NCBI RefSeq assembly: GCF_047948215.1
Contig: NC_134455.1
Coordinates: forward strand, 106,968,495 to 107,032,494
Direction of reading: 5' to 3'
From: Lycorma delicatula
Lineage: Eukaryota; Arthropoda; Insecta; Hemiptera; Fulgoridae
DNA length: 64,000 nt
A model generated the notes under the pieces. It did no database searches, had not been told where the DNA came from, and saw nothing but the letters and a program-made list of their open reading frames with translations. Both the position numbers and the translations under genes were made by a program. Of this stretch, positions 35,777 to 48,299 are shown in pieces. How positions within the stretch are numbered: the first letter of the stretch is position 1; each line of letters begins with the position of its first letter.

Positions 35777-36213
35777 TATTATTACATAAGTGTATATGTA
35801 ACAGATTTGGTGAAACATCTGATTATTCAATATTAATTGATAGTTATAATTTAGTATGGTACTACTTTTGTATTTTCTAGTTTAATTTTATTTAATTACT
35901 CTGGAATTTCTGTTTAAAACTATTTACATTAAAATTAACTACAGAATGACTGAAAAATAGACCCTCACAAGAACAACATACACACTGAGGCATACATGCC
36001 TGATCTTTAATAAATTGCAAATACTTCTTTTAGTTCATTAATCCTTGATATTTCGGACAATATTCTCTCTAAGTCGAGGTTGATGTAATTCTGATCTTAA
36101 TTTGTGTACACGTTCTCTAGTTTCAGCAATTGTGTAACTTAACACTTTATTAAAGAATTAGAAGATTGTATCTCACTTTCAAATGAAATAAGTTTAAATG
36201 AAGTGCAGCAAAA

Positions 36214-36272
36214 GATGTGTATATGTAATTGAATAAGCGTACAAGGAAGTCAAGTGGTGTCCACATCAGCTG
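36214..36272 (+). repeat. Displaced terminus of A copy 5
   Basis: Starts with a TGTGTATATGTAATTGAATA block that repeats the last 20 bp of the main part, then GCGTACAAGGAAGTCAAG and GTGTCCACATCAGC. The 437 bp between (35777-36213) are unrelated to A. Confidence 0.75.
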
Positions 36273-37425
36273 TTTTAAACAAGGTCATCGATCCAAAAAT
36301 GAGGCTGATCTGAAAAGTTTTTTTTTATTCCAAAGTTTATACGATATTATTTGTGTCTAAGGGAATAAGTAATTATGTAAAGTTCTCGGATGTGTATTAG
36401 TTTCTAGCAGATTAAAGGAAAGAAAATTATGTATTATCCTCGAAAAGTTTATAATTTTGAAAATTGACGATTTCTACGAAAGTTTATTTTTTTATTTTTT
36501 TATTTTATCACCATTTTTTTCCATTTTATTTTTCTATAGTAGTAAATTCTACTAGTTACGGTAGAGCTTAAAAACTAATTAAGAAAAATGTGTTGATTAC
36601 CAATATCTGTGTCTACTTTCCTGAATATAAAACATTGTATGCTGATGAAATATTAAAATAATTTAAAAGCTGTCTGTATAAAACATTTTAAGGAAACGTT
36701 TTAGGCGGTTTGAATCCATAGATCTACATTAAATATTTACGGTTACAACATTTTTTACATTTACTAGTGAAGCTACTCAGTAAAGCAATTTGTGAAGAAT
36801 TAAAAAAAGTTTAATATTATAAACTAATCTTTCTACTAATATTAATGAGATTCTAATTTTAAGCTACGTTATATCTATTGCTTTGTCATAAAAATATTTT
36901 GTAGAGGAAGTTGAAATTTATTAAATGAGTTTGTTTTTATTTTTTTTAAACACAAGTTTTCCTTTACGAAAATTTCGTTTATTTTAATATCACAGGAATG
37001 ACGTATTTATTTATTTAATTTTTATTTCCCTTTCAAGTTCCCCTTCCAATAATTCATTCACTATCATAGCGTATGTCTAACCTAGTTTGTTTTCCTTTAT
37101 CCTGTAACGATAACGATAATATGTCCGTCTTAATTTACTGCTTAACCGAAATGTTAATCTTATATTTAACATTGAGATTACCAATAAATCAAATGTAATA
37201 ATAGGAAATTATGGGGAACAGGAAATTATGGGGAAAATATATATATGAAACAGTAACGATTGTGTAGAGTGAAAAGTAAAATGATGACTAAAATAATAAA
37301 AAATAAATTTAATGTGTATTTTTAACAAAATATTTAATTTTGCAGATTAAATAGAAGAAAATAAAACATCTGGCCATTAAAACAGAAATTAATAATAAAT
37401 TAGAAACCTGCCGGGTTATTTTAGT
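36273..37425. other. AT-rich, nothing recognised
   Basis: No genes or repeat-family matches were seen. Confidence 0.45.
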
Positions 37426-37429
37426 TGTT

Positions 37430-37650
37430 AACCTCATCATCTCAAAATCAGCTGATTTTCGAAGTCAAGTGTTCTAACGTTTGAGTCATTTTGAGTCCTA
37501 GTAAAGGAAGTTGTGTTTATATTGATTTGAATGCTAGGCTGTGGATACCGGGATTTTTTAGTGGTTGGGTTTTAATTAACCACACTTCTCAAGAGTGATT
37601 GACCTGAGTCTGTTCCATACTACAAGTTTACCGGTATAGTTAGATTTACA
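37430..37650 (+). repeat. SINE family S2, nearly complete copy
   Basis: The head includes TCAAAATCAGCTGATTTTCG; the B-box region near 37480-37500 reads GTTTGAGTCATTTTGAGTCC, apparently lengthened by a short internal duplication. The body follows with GTGGATACCGG, GGTTTTAATTAACCACAC and a GACCTGAGTCTGT block. Confidence 0.75.
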
Positions 37651-37759
37651 TAGCACTACGTCTAGCTACGTCAAGCGTGGCAAGGTGGTATCGATAATTA
37701 CATTTGCTTTTACGTACACACCCACACTCAGCGTAGCTAGAAAACTTATTACAAAAGAT

Positions 37760-38452
37760 CTGCTGTGGACATCACATGACTTACTTGTACGCCTAGTAAC
37801 TTACGTACACACATTTTTTTAAATGAAAAGTACATAAAATTTTATTTCATTAATAATTTATAATAATTTTTTATTGTTATTATTGAATTATTATTTATTG
37901 TAAAACTTTTTTTACAATAAGAGGTTAATACTTATTAGTAAATCAACATATTTAAATTAAAAAAAGGGTTAAAAAAAGAGAAAAAGTCTGATTCGAATGT
38001 GCCTTCCCCTTATAAGATCCAAATATTTCATTAATTAGAACTTTAATTGGCTATAACTCTGGAACAAACGAAAATAAGTACCACTTATGATATATCGTTA
38101 AAAATATATCAATGAGGGCTTATTACTGCAGTTAAGAAAAAGTCATAAATCCAAATCTTTTGGATTTTGGGGTTTTTTGGACATTGTTGATCCAGTCGAT
38201 TGCAGTCAAAACGGGAGATGTACAACTAGATGTTACAGCAGTCCTAAATTCAAAATTTCATCATCCTATGGCTAATCGTTTTTGAGTTATGCGAGATATA
38301 TACGTACGTATAAACGTCACGCCGAAACTAGTCAAAATGTATTAAGGGGTAGTCAAAATAGGTATTTCCGTTGAAATCAGAAAACCGAAATTTTTCGCGA
38401 TCACAATGCTTTACTTGCTTGCTTTACTTCGTACAAAAGTAAATACAAGCAC
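37760..38452 (-). repeat. Repeat family A, copy 6
   Basis: Starts at TGTGGACATCACATGAC and carries all A blocks. Near 38410 the terminal region has a duplicated GCTTTACTT unit before CGTACAAAAGTAAA. The T-arm block is shortened to GATTCGAATGTGCC. Confidence 0.85.
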
Positions 38453-38844
38453 TAACTATTAAAAGGTGTTTCCATGAAATCTTTGAGCAATAATTAAAAC
38501 ATATCATATAATACCACCTCCTCAATAACAAGACAAATTAATGCTGTACATATATTAACGGTAATAGCAAAAATGAATTATTGAATTAAATAATGGAAAC
38601 AATTTTTAAAAAAAGAAACAATAAAAAGATAAATTTAGAAAGAAAAGTTACATTACATACATATATATACAGTGTTCCATATTTTTACCCTTGATTTAAG
38701 TATTTTTTTAAAAAAGTTCGTAAAATATTCAAGGTAATAAATTATGAGGGAATATATTAGTGAATGATTTTACAACAGTTTTACTAGTGTTACAATAATT
38801 ATCAACTAAGTTGTATTTTTAACAATATTTTTTTAATTCTTTTT

Positions 38845-39205
38845 ACCTAAAATTATATTTACAATCGGTTTTGTAGATTACAAACCATAAGTAATTTTCA
38901 TGAAATAATCAAGTTATAAAAGAATTTCCCTTGAAACACCTTAATTACATTTTAGACATCAAGAGTAAATCAAAGGTAGCATAGCTTTGATAAAGTCCAG
39001 CCAGTAATGAACTAAAAATCATAATAATATACAGTACTACTACGAATAAAACCACAAAATAAAAGAATAATAGTAACACAGGAACAAATAACATTAGAAA
39101 TATAAATGATCATAAACATAAGTACTTTGATGATGCACAACTTAAGAAGAGAGGCCTCCTCTAGAATACTACTATTAGGTTCCAAGGTCAAATACATGTA
39201 CCCGC
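38845..39205. repeat. Repeat family D, copy 2
   Basis: Same orientation as 4590-4925. The minus strand here is open for 61 codons (39012-39197) with a hydrophobic peptide (LLKLCIIKVLMFMIIYISN). The matching stretch in copy 1 keeps much of the peptide but has a stop. Confidence 0.75.
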
Positions 39206-39526
39206 TTTAACCATCAAATATCTTCCCCATTATCTAATAGATTTTCTTATTTTGCACTTAGTTGCAAATCGATCGATCTTCTCTCGAATACGGTAATCGC
39301 AAGTACTCGTGAATTTCGTTGTTCCGTACGAATCATGGCAATGCATCTCACAAATCTATTCTAGAAACACTGAATAATCTAATAATTGCTGGTACTCGCC
39401 AAACCCGAGTTGGATTCTGTAGTTTCAAACCGGTTTTATAATCACTTTGTGGAGAAGCAGCTTTTTAAATAGGGATAGTTGGGATTTCCTGCTTGATAAC
39501 TAGTACAGCTCCTTAAATTTGATATC
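39206..39526. other. Unrecognised, mixed composition
   Basis: Contains ATCGATCGATC and CCAAACCCGAGTTGG segments and looks unlike the AT-rich background, but has no partner or motif. Confidence 0.35.
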
Positions 39527-39815
39527 TTTTTCCTGTTTAGCCTCCGGGAATCACCGTCAGGTATTACTTCAAAGGATGAATTAGGATGATATGTATGAGT
39601 GTAAGTAAAGTGTAGTCTTGTACAGTCTCAGGTCGACCATTTCTGACATGAGTGATTAAGTGAAACCCAACCACCAAAGAACACCGGTATACATGATCTA
39701 GTGTTCAAATCTTACTTTTTATACGAAGCAACTAACTGCCTTTACTAGGATTTAAACGTTGGAACTCTTTACTTTGAAATCAGCTGATTTGCGAGGACGC
39801 GTTAAATTTGACATC
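39527..39815 (-). repeat. SINE family S2, full-length copy
   Basis: Best S2 copy for defining the family. Reverse complement order: tRNA-derived head with CAAATCAGCTGATTTC near 39780, B box GTTTAAATCC near 39745, GTATACCGGTG, GGTGGTTGGGTTTC, GTCGACCTGAGACTG, ACATATCATCC, and the CCCGGAGGCTAAACAG end. Confidence 0.8.
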
Positions 39816-41200
39816 TAGCTGACGTGAACCTTCCATGTTAGACAATTATCTAGGTGAGTACCTAAATACCGTAATTTTCAACAATATTTCAGCACTTAAA
39901 ATTCTGATCCAAGTAAAATTCAAACTGAAATTAAAAACTAAAAAGTCTTATTTCTTGCTAAGAATTATTAATTTTAATAACACATTTAGTCCATTACACC
40001 ACAGGTCAAATAAATCTCATAAATACATAAAACAATTTTAATTAATGTCGTTTCATTTACTTGTGTTTTTAAGATAATACTATTTGTAATCTTAATAATG
40101 TTACCTGAATAAACAAAATCGTTGACGTTTTTAAAAGATTCGCTCTTCTCAGATTAATTTTTGTCTGCTAGCAATCAAATACCATTTCTACACATTTGAG
40201 TACACGATGTTATTTTGTTAATTTCGTTTTCTAAAACCCTACTTTGCCCGTCGTTGTGTTTCGTAGCATTTTGAAAAAATAACACACAAATTTTTAATGT
40301 TCTAAATTTGAGATATATCATAAGATTTTTCTTGTCAAATTTGAATCATGTAACGCTGAAAGCAGATGAATTCTAAAGTCAAGCCTCCGGTAGTTATAAA
40401 CAAATATATTTTTATCTTCTCAACGAAAAATAATTTCCTTTCATGAATCTTATACCTAACGCTTTAAAGTATATTATGGAAATATTTAAACATATTACTG
40501 TCTCTTAGCACAAAAGCTTTTTGTAAATAATAGCACAAGATTTAAATCTCGAATTTTAAACGCGTTTTAAAATTTCTTTTTTATTAAATCAGGACGTTTT
40601 TCTTATCTCTTTTCCCCCGTAAAATCATTGTTGGTACTAGGAAGAACACTCTTTTGTTTACGAATATACCCATCACTTTGGTAATACTCTGTTAAAAAAG
40701 AATCATTGCCATTTTCTTCCTAGAGATTTAACATGAAATATGAATGCATTGCAAAGATACTTTGGCTAGGTTTATTTGAATTTATGTTTCTTCAGTAACT
40801 TAACCACATGGACAACCAATAAAATGATAATAACAAATTTTTCTGTAATTAAAATCACAGTGCGTCTATCAGAATTTTAATTTTTTTTTTTTTAACAACA
40901 AACTTTATAGAAGGAGTAATCCCATGCATTTACGATCTGGAAGAAACACAGCCTAATTCTATTTATAAGAAATTATGATCAATTTAAATTGTTTATAATT
41001 ACAAGTTTAATACACCAAAGTATAGTACGTATTATATTTTTCATCCTTAAAATCGGTTAAAAAATATAAGGCTAAAATTATGGAAGGGTGTAAAGCATAC
41101 GAATAAATACGGTCATATAAATAAATACTGTCATAAAAGATATAATCTTTTTTTTTGTAAAATGTATTTTACGTATAGTTGTTTGAAAAATAATTTTTAT
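39816..41200. other. AT-rich, nothing recognised
   Basis: The open frame 39835-40041 has no motif and lies in ordinary AT-rich sequence. Confidence 0.45.
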
Positions 41201-41206
41201 TAAATA

Positions 41207-41951
41207 CAGTGTTTCATTTTAATCATCCAAGGCGATTTTTTTTTTGTGGTTAACTACACACAATACAAAAAAAATTACCTACTACAAAAGTTACTCAGAA
41301 TGGATGGGGGACATATCATGTTGACCTTCTTTGCCCTTGAACTTGACCTTGACCGTTATTTCAAGGTTAACAGGATTTATTCAAATGGAATGACCTATTT
41401 TTGACCCCAACAATGAAAAGAACAGAAAATTGTACAATGAAATATGTTATTTTACATATGACATTGGACCTTTATCTAAGGTCATACGGCCAACCATCAG
41501 AGATAGTGTTATACGGGTCATAGTGTTATTCAGAAATAGTGGTATACGAGTTACACGATTTTGAAGGTCATACAATATTCTTAGAATATTTGTATTGCAA
41601 GCCATTTATCTCAAAATCCATGCGAAAGGGCATAAAAATGCTTACACTCTCTCTGCTAGTTAGCCGTATCACCTTCAAAAAAGGTCCAAACCTTTATGAT
41701 TCTGGTCATATGTATGACTAGATATTTCAATGTAAAAGTTTCTGCTCTTTTCATTGGTGGGGTCAAAAATAGGTCTATTCATTAAAAAAAAATCGTGTTA
41801 ACCCCGAAATAAGATCAAGATCAAATTCAAGGTTAAATACAAGGTCACCGTGAGATGCCTCTCTACAATCTGAGTAACTTTCGTTTATGGCATCTTTTTA
41901 TTGTGCGTAGTTTACGAGAAAATCGCCAGAAGCGATTAAAATGAAACACTG
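41207..41951. mobile_element. 745-bp foldback element, TA target duplication
   Basis: Ends begin CAGTGTTTCATTTTAATC on both strands and are flanked by TA (41205-41206, 41952-41953), the target site of Tc1/mariner-type elements. The inverted ends are unusually long: the left arm can be followed to about 41475 and the right arm from about 41690, leaving about 210 bp of loop. Arms are imperfect (roughly three quarters identical by eye). The arms contain repeated CTTGACCTTGACC/TCAAGGTT-type motifs. No transposase is encoded; the small plus frame 41539-41721 is in the loop. Interpreted as a non-autonomous element mobilised in trans. Confidence 0.85.
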
Positions 41952-42149
41952 TATATTTTTAAAGAAGATTTTTTATTTTTTGTTTACAGTTGCATCAACG
42001 ATAAGATTCATTACATACTTAAATAAAACTAAGTGTTCATAAATAATTAGGCGATAAATACCGAACAATGGATTACAAATATCGAAACAGGAACATGACC
42101 AATAGACCATTTTCATTACACACACAGTACATTGCGAGGGATCTCACAT

Positions 42150-42790
42150 AAACAAAGCCATTAAATTGAGTACTTCATCCCACTATCACAGAGAAACCAC
42201 AAAAGTCTTTTAATACATTTCTTCGGTAGAGTAAACCATTCAAATCTGAAGCCAGATTTGAATAGACGACAAATAGTCCCGAACATTGGACTATCTAAGA
42301 GTAAGTGGTTTACGGACCATCTTACAGTCCACGCCTCAGTTCTGTTGAGGAGAACCAAATAGGTGCCTGTGGGTTAGTTATGCGTGCCCAATCCTCAGCC
42401 GCGTTAGGATGACTTGGTCTCTTTTGTTTGGGGTAAAACATAACTCGAAGACGTTCTCCCTGATTCCATTTAAGGCCGTGCGAGGTCTGAGCAGTCAGAT
42501 CTCATTTCACTGTGTGTAGCTTGATACGGACTACCTTTGTGAAGTCGCTCTCCATGTTAATTGGAATCTGAATTAATACCAGTTATTACCACTTTTTTAG
42601 CAGCCTCATCAGCTCGTTAGTTCCTGCCGCAATGGATCCATACGAATATCACTTTTTAATTTTTATGAGTCTTTTCTACTCTTTTGAGAGTGTCATAAAT
42701 AATTTGAATGATGGATTCAAATCATCTGCAGTTCACGCTCTCAAGTAAACACCTAGTGCAAGTTGTTATCAAGAATCTGTCGTGTTAAAA
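42150..42790 (-). pseudogene. LINE 3' end with RNase H region (I/Jockey-like)
   Basis: The minus strand carries, in shifting frames, VIFVWIHCG then RADEAAKKVVITG (about 42590-42660). This is the RNase H segment with the conserved Asp before EAAK. Next come a T-K-E-T-K-S-like spacer and LTRLRIGHARITNP (about 42355-42410), the diagnostic block found after RNase H in these LINEs. The end frame (42161-42358) matches only loosely. Many stops; inactive. Confidence 0.75.
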
Positions 42791-43315
42791 GTTATTTAAT
42801 TTGTTTTATTGTTTATTAAATAGAATTAATTATTTAACTTTTTAATAAAACAAATAATCAAAAGTTTCAATAAATCAAAAGTAGAATATGTGAATAAAAT
42901 TTATTTTCAGAAAAAAATATAGTTAAAAATAATCCTTCTATTTACTTCATCCATTTTACAAAACAATTGTAATATTAATATTAGTTGAAAATTCAAGATT
43001 AACTTGTTTAAGAAACAAAATAATTTTGTGTAGGATAAATTTCAAACAATTACGGTATTTTTGTTGAACTTTTATTCTATTTTAATAAAGTAAATTATTT
43101 TTTCTTCAGGATAGTATCAGATATAATATAGAGGTCACTCTGGCCTTCACAATTTAAAACCAATAATGTCACCTACATGAATTTTGTAAATACGAGTATA
43201 CAGAATGAATTTGATTATGTATAATGGAAAATAATAAAATGTTAAGGAAGTTGCAATAGAAGAAGGAGAACGGGAGGAGGAGGTGATAGAGAAAGAGAAA
43301 GATAATCACTAATTT
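42791..43315. other. AT-rich, nothing recognised
   Basis: A purine-rich run precedes the LINE at 43255-43320. No independent gene. Confidence 0.4.
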
Positions 43316-43320
43316 AGAAA

Positions 43321-44040
43321 GGAGTGAGACAAGGAAGTTATCTGTTTCCATTGCTTTTCAACGTTTAAATAAAAGAAGCCATGCAGGAATTAAAAGAAAA
43401 GTTTGAGAATAAAGTAACTAAGGATAAAAGGTAAGATGTTATGATTTATTGATGACATTGTTCTGTTGGCTAAAACCAAAGATAAGTTACAAAAACTTCT
43501 GAATGAAACAAATTTATTGTTAGGTTAGGAATTTTATTTAAAAATACTAAGAATAAAATATATGGAATGAAGTGTGATAGGAAGAATTATAATGTGGAAT
43601 TAAACACTAAAATAAAGACGTAAAGTGATACAGAAGGTAATTATTTAGTTTTTAAAATTATAAAGGATGATTAGATGACTAGAAAATTTTTATGTAACAA
43701 AATGTAACGCTTTAGTACTGGAACATGAACAATAGGAAAAACAAAAAGGGAAAAAATCGAGGTAAATAAAATCTGACGATGTAGGAGGGTTGTTAATTAC
43801 ATGAATTCATAAAATTCGAATTGAAAACGTCATACAACGAATAGTTTTGAGAAGATATTTCTGACAAAATATTGTACAGAGACCACAATCCTGATTTTTG
43901 AACGTGTATTAAATTATTAAGGTATAATTTGATGATACAAAGGAACGCAGATCATTAAAAGTATGAGGAAGTTATAGATTGAAATATATGAAAGAGGTGA
44001 TTGAAGATGTAGGTTGCAATAAATATACAGTGTCCCATGA
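43321..44040 (+). pseudogene. LINE RT core and C-terminal remnant
   Basis: A second LINE type, distinct from R1. GVRQGSYLFPLLFNV at 43321-43365 is the RT PQG/SPLLFN motif, followed by IKEAMQELKEKFENKVTKDK. The catalytic box reads FIDDIVLLAKTKDKLQKLL at 43445-43501, where families have FADD; both Asp are kept. The C-terminal part shows KTKREKIEVNKI near 43735 and LKYMKEVIEDVGCNKYT at about 43977-44030, as in endonuclease-RT LINEs common in insects. Stops and frameshifts are numerous. At 44028 a TACAGTGTCCCATG sequence begins that may be another element's terminus. Confidence 0.78.
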
Positions 44041-44279
44041 AGAAAGGGAGAAACTTTCAGAACATGTTCTACTCGGAAAATAATGAAAAAGGTTCATATA
44101 AACATAGGTCTGGAAACTCTTTGTTTCAAGTTACGGCTAGCGAAAGATTTCACCCGGAGTTCAGCTCTTCAAATAAAATTTAATTTTACTGCTGTAAAAC
44201 TAGAGTGTTAGTATGTTAGTACTAGTAAGTGTTAGTATATTTATAACTACAGTAGTTTTGGGACATAAATTAAGGAGTG

Positions 44280-44975
44280 AAGTCTGTGGTTTCTTATGTA
44301 GTATAAGGGATGTAGGGCAGTGAACGGGGAGGGAATTCGGTGAGCTTAATTACTGGTTCACCCAATTCCTGACTGGTCATGGTGTTTTTAAAACGTATTT
44401 TCATGCGAGGAGAAAGGTTATCGACGAACTACCCTTATTGTTGAACCTGGCTACCCCGAAGTATATAATCTTTTTATGTCCGAGATGGTTACTGGACAGG
44501 AGGAAGTGTGAAGACGTAACAGGAGTTACAACGGTGGAGAATAGTATTACATGTATGCTTTCGGGAGTCGAAATATTTTGAAGCCGTCTCCAAGTTTGTT
44601 GGTGAATGAAGCTGCAGGAATTACACAAATTAAGCAACGTAAGGATCAGGAGGCGAGTGGGTGAAAGACAACTCCCTATGAAGTTGCCGTTCGTTCACGT
44701 TTGCCTGGATGGGCGGTGGCGATGAAGTAGGGGGACTCTGAATCCTCTAAGCTGTGTGGGCCTTTAACAATGTAGAAAATAACAAGGAAGATGTGAAAAG
44801 ACCCGAAACTGAAGGGGAAAACCAGAAATGGTGTACCCCATTAGAGTGGGCAAAAAAAAACAAAAAGATCCAACCGGCGACTCAACCTGCCATGGAAAGG
44901 GTCGTTTGAGTTAAAAGAACACACTCTATATCGTGAGATGTTTAGCTGAAGGCCCAATATAGGGGTCAGAAAAAA
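44280..44975 (+). pseudogene. R1-like LINE C-terminus and 3' UTR
   Basis: ELNYWFTQFLTGHGVFK at about 44341-44392 matches the same block of the 12-13.8 kb LINE. The zinc knuckle is lost. The 3' part has the TGAAAGACAACTCCCTATGA and GGGCGGTGGCGATGA segments of the R1-like 3' ends, then ACCGGCGACTCAACCTGCC, also present after the 62.1-kb open frame. Confidence 0.75.
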
Positions 44976-46592
44976 AAAGAACATGAATGAATACCAGTAT
45001 CCACCGGTAATACATATGATGAAGTATAAAAAATCAGCACAGAACAGGAGGAATGAACAGCATCGATAATTCTACAAAAAAAAATTGGTGTTTTTTATTT
45101 TTAAATTCATTTGAAATAGATTTTAATAATAAACAGCGTTTCATAATTTAGGCCTACTAAGGTTAATAATATTTAATATTACTTAATACACAACAATCAA
45201 AAACCATCACAATAAACAAGATTCTAAATTGTATTGATTTATTTTCACATTCTTTTGCAAAGACTTAAAACGAATTTTAACCAGTCTCTAACATTGGCAC
45301 TATTTAAACATGTTGTTAGTACTGTACTACTGATCTAGTGTAGCAAATAATGATGGATTGATGGTGTGTATTGAAGGATAGCCAGATGTTTTAATAATTA
45401 CTAAAGTGTGGTGGGGATATTAATTGTAATGTTGGTCATATACGGTTTACGTATTAATGTTTCTGCCAGTTTAGTTTCATCAGTCGCATGTAACATGTGT
45501 GGGTATTTACTGAATTAGCCAGATTTGCTGATGAAATTTTTCGTTATATTTAGAATTAACAATATACCTAGTTACAGAATATTACGTACGTAATAAAAGC
45601 AGTCTATCATTATTTTTAATATCGTTAAATATCTTTCAGGTATTTGGTTAAATCCAGAATCGATTTTTTTTTTGTACCTTTCCCTGTTTTATAAGTACAT
45701 TACTTTTAATGAAGTTGAGTTAACTTTTGAGTCAATGTAACAGACTAAATAATACAAACGTTTAAAAACAAATTTGTCACGACCCGTCATGCAAAACATT
45801 AAAACCAGTTAATTAATTCAGATTTATTAAGTACAATATTATTAGCATTACTGGTGAATTTTAATTTTTTCAATACCATATTTAATAATTTAAATGTCTC
45901 AAGGATAATAGTTCAACCGACTGAAGATGGTAATGTGACAGTGAAAGATAAAAAAATTTCAGATCCATATAATTGAAAGATAATTACAATTATATTACTA
46001 ATTTTTCATTGAACACATAATTTTTTTACCTAATTTCTATCTACAACCATTCATTTAAATGTGGTTGATGGTAGAAATTAGATACTTGTGTAAATCTGAT
46101 TTCGTGCTGTATGGTTACATCTGAACATAATTCTGTTTTTGAAGTCATTCATTAATATTAACTCAACATTTCCGTTTAATGGTACATATTGTAATAATAA
46201 AACCGATTAATATATAATTTAGCTATTTATGTGCCATATACATGGGATTAAAATGCATTATTTTATATTATAAATCCATACTTAATTAATTATTCAAATT
46301 ATAAAACAGATGACAGATAATGCTAACTACAGCTAACAAGAATAAGATATTAAACACTGAAAACTAACATCAATCGTGTAACGTTATAAAATTTTAATAA
46401 CTTACTGTTAACATTATTAATAATGTCATCGAACGATTGAACATTTTACTGTTAAATAATTTAAATTATAATAAAATTTTTAAATAAAAATTTTCGAATT
46501 TTTTAAATATCTTTTTATTGTTTGATGGTTGACTGAAATAATAAGTTATTTTAAGCTAGATATTCGAAGTTGAAATTCAGGTAAAGGAAAAG

Positions 46593-46627
<35 letters not shown>

Positions 46628-47185
46628 TTTAGTGTTCATTATCTTGAATTTAAATAAATACTTCTAATAAATTTAAAAATATATTCTGATTATTGAAGGA
46701 ATAATAATTAAATTAATAGTAAAAAAGCATACCGTTTTAAACAAACAACCACTCTCGTTATCCGATTTCTAAACAAATTTCTGTGTTATTTTGCATAATG
46801 GTAATTTGCATAAAAATACAATATCTCAAAAATATAATACTTATTTTATATGAATGTGCATTTGTTGCATGACGAAATTAATAACAGAAATCACACAACA
46901 ATTCAGTTATGGAATATTATTAAAAAAGGTTTGGGTAAAAATTTACCTAAAAAAAAAACTTTCTTAATTTTTATTACAATAAATAATTGATTAGAAGATG
47001 TCATCTCTAATAATTTTGGATTAATTGAAGTAAAGTGATTTTTGAAGTAGAAGTATTCAAAATATGTGTTCAAATACGAAAATTATATGTTTAGAATGAT
47101 TATTTTTTTTTAACGTATTGATAAAAAAGTAAACGGCGAAACGAAATGAAAAATTTAGTTGTTGCACAAAGCCATAAACAATATC
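44976..47185. other. AT-rich, nothing recognised
   Basis: An imperfect 20-bp-arm hairpin sits at 46030-46081 (CTAATTTCTATC...TAGAAATTAG). An (AT)n run lies at 46594-46623. No genes. Confidence 0.45.
46594..46623. repeat. (AT)n microsatellite
   Basis: Uninterrupted alternating AT of about 30 bp. Confidence 0.97.
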
Positions 47186-47189
47186 ATTT

Positions 47190-47535
47190 GGTTTCAATAT
47201 CATTTGGGTCGCTACACCTCAAACCTCGAAGAACTTACAGTTGTAATATATGAAGTCACTTTAGGCGCCTAACGTCCTTGCTGTTATCCACAAGGTTAAC
47301 CGCGAGCTACTTCATATGTTTGTTGATTCTCATTTTGTATCGTATACCGAATCGCTGAATCTCCTTTCGAACGGTTGGTTGGTACTCCCAGATAATAGTG
47401 TTTTTCGTAAACCATGGCGCTCCTCATTTCTGTTATATTTCTCAATAGTTTGTTCTGGAATTACAGGACGACTTTGATGTTAGACTTGCTTTTGGTTACC
47501 CCACTTTTGGATTCCGTAGATGTAAATATTTGATT
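47190..47535 (-). pseudogene. Jockey-like LINE, ORF2 C-terminus
   Basis: The minus strand reads, through frameshifts, IYIYGIQKWGNQK, then SNIKVV, FQNKLLRNIT, YYLGVPTNR and IRY, then NENQQTYEVA. These are the blocks of the Jockey-clade C-terminal domain (YGIQLWGTA, FQxKxLRxI, DLGIPTVxEEI and so on). A GRxLRRLK-like end follows. No RT core is nearby. Confidence 0.78.
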
Positions 47536-48295
47536 AGTTCTTTTTTTCTTTGTTTGATTATCGGCTAAGGGAAGGAAATTCTGTTACAAAAACCTCCAGA
47601 TTGAGGGTTGAGCATGGTATCGGCCGCTACAGTTTTTAAAAAGTTATTGTTACGAAGCCAAACAATAATCTATAGATTAGAAGAGGACTGGAGGAAAATT
47701 ATGGAGGAGGTTGAAGACCACGATAAACTGTTGTGGAAACAGTGGTGGAGTGGTAGCGTATCGGCCTTTCAGTTATTTTTTGTGTGATTGGAAGACTTAT
47801 TTCTTTATGTTTTCTTTAATTTTCCTGTTCTGAACGATCAATGTTCTTTGGACTCGATCTTTGTACGTACATATTTATGTTTATCATATATTAATATATA
47901 ATGTTTTAACTACAGTTCTTTGCACTGATACGTATACAGTTCTTTGAATGATTTTAATGGAAATCCCTCTATGCGTATCATTTTTTTGTATTCAAATTTA
48001 TTTATGGTTCCAGTAAAATGAAACTGTTTGTAAATTATACAGTAAAAATGATTAAAAAATTCGGTAAAAAAAATATTAGTTTTATATCTAAACATAATTT
48101 TGTTATATAATTCCAAATGGTATATTATAAGGATGCTTAGGAAAGTCCTACTTTCATGGGGTATCCTGATTTGACTGCAAATTTTTTTTTAGTTACTGTA
48201 GGTCTCTTAAATGCAAAGATAAATATTACGTGGGATTTGTTAATATTATGGGTACTGTGGTGAGGAATGTGTTTCAAGACGGAATAAAAATACTA
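47536..48295. other. No supported gene
   Basis: 47680-47760 has a plus frame reading RLEEDWRKIMEEVEDHDK. It looks coding-like (charged, no stop for about 35 codons) but is unrecognised, and may be a LINE scrap. The minus frame 47910-48116 has no motif. Confidence 0.35.
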
Positions 48296-48299
48296 TCCT

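Noticed and set aside
41207..41951. The 60-codon plus frame 41539-41721 as a transposase
   Set aside because: It lies in the loop of the foldback element, is short and has no DDE motif.
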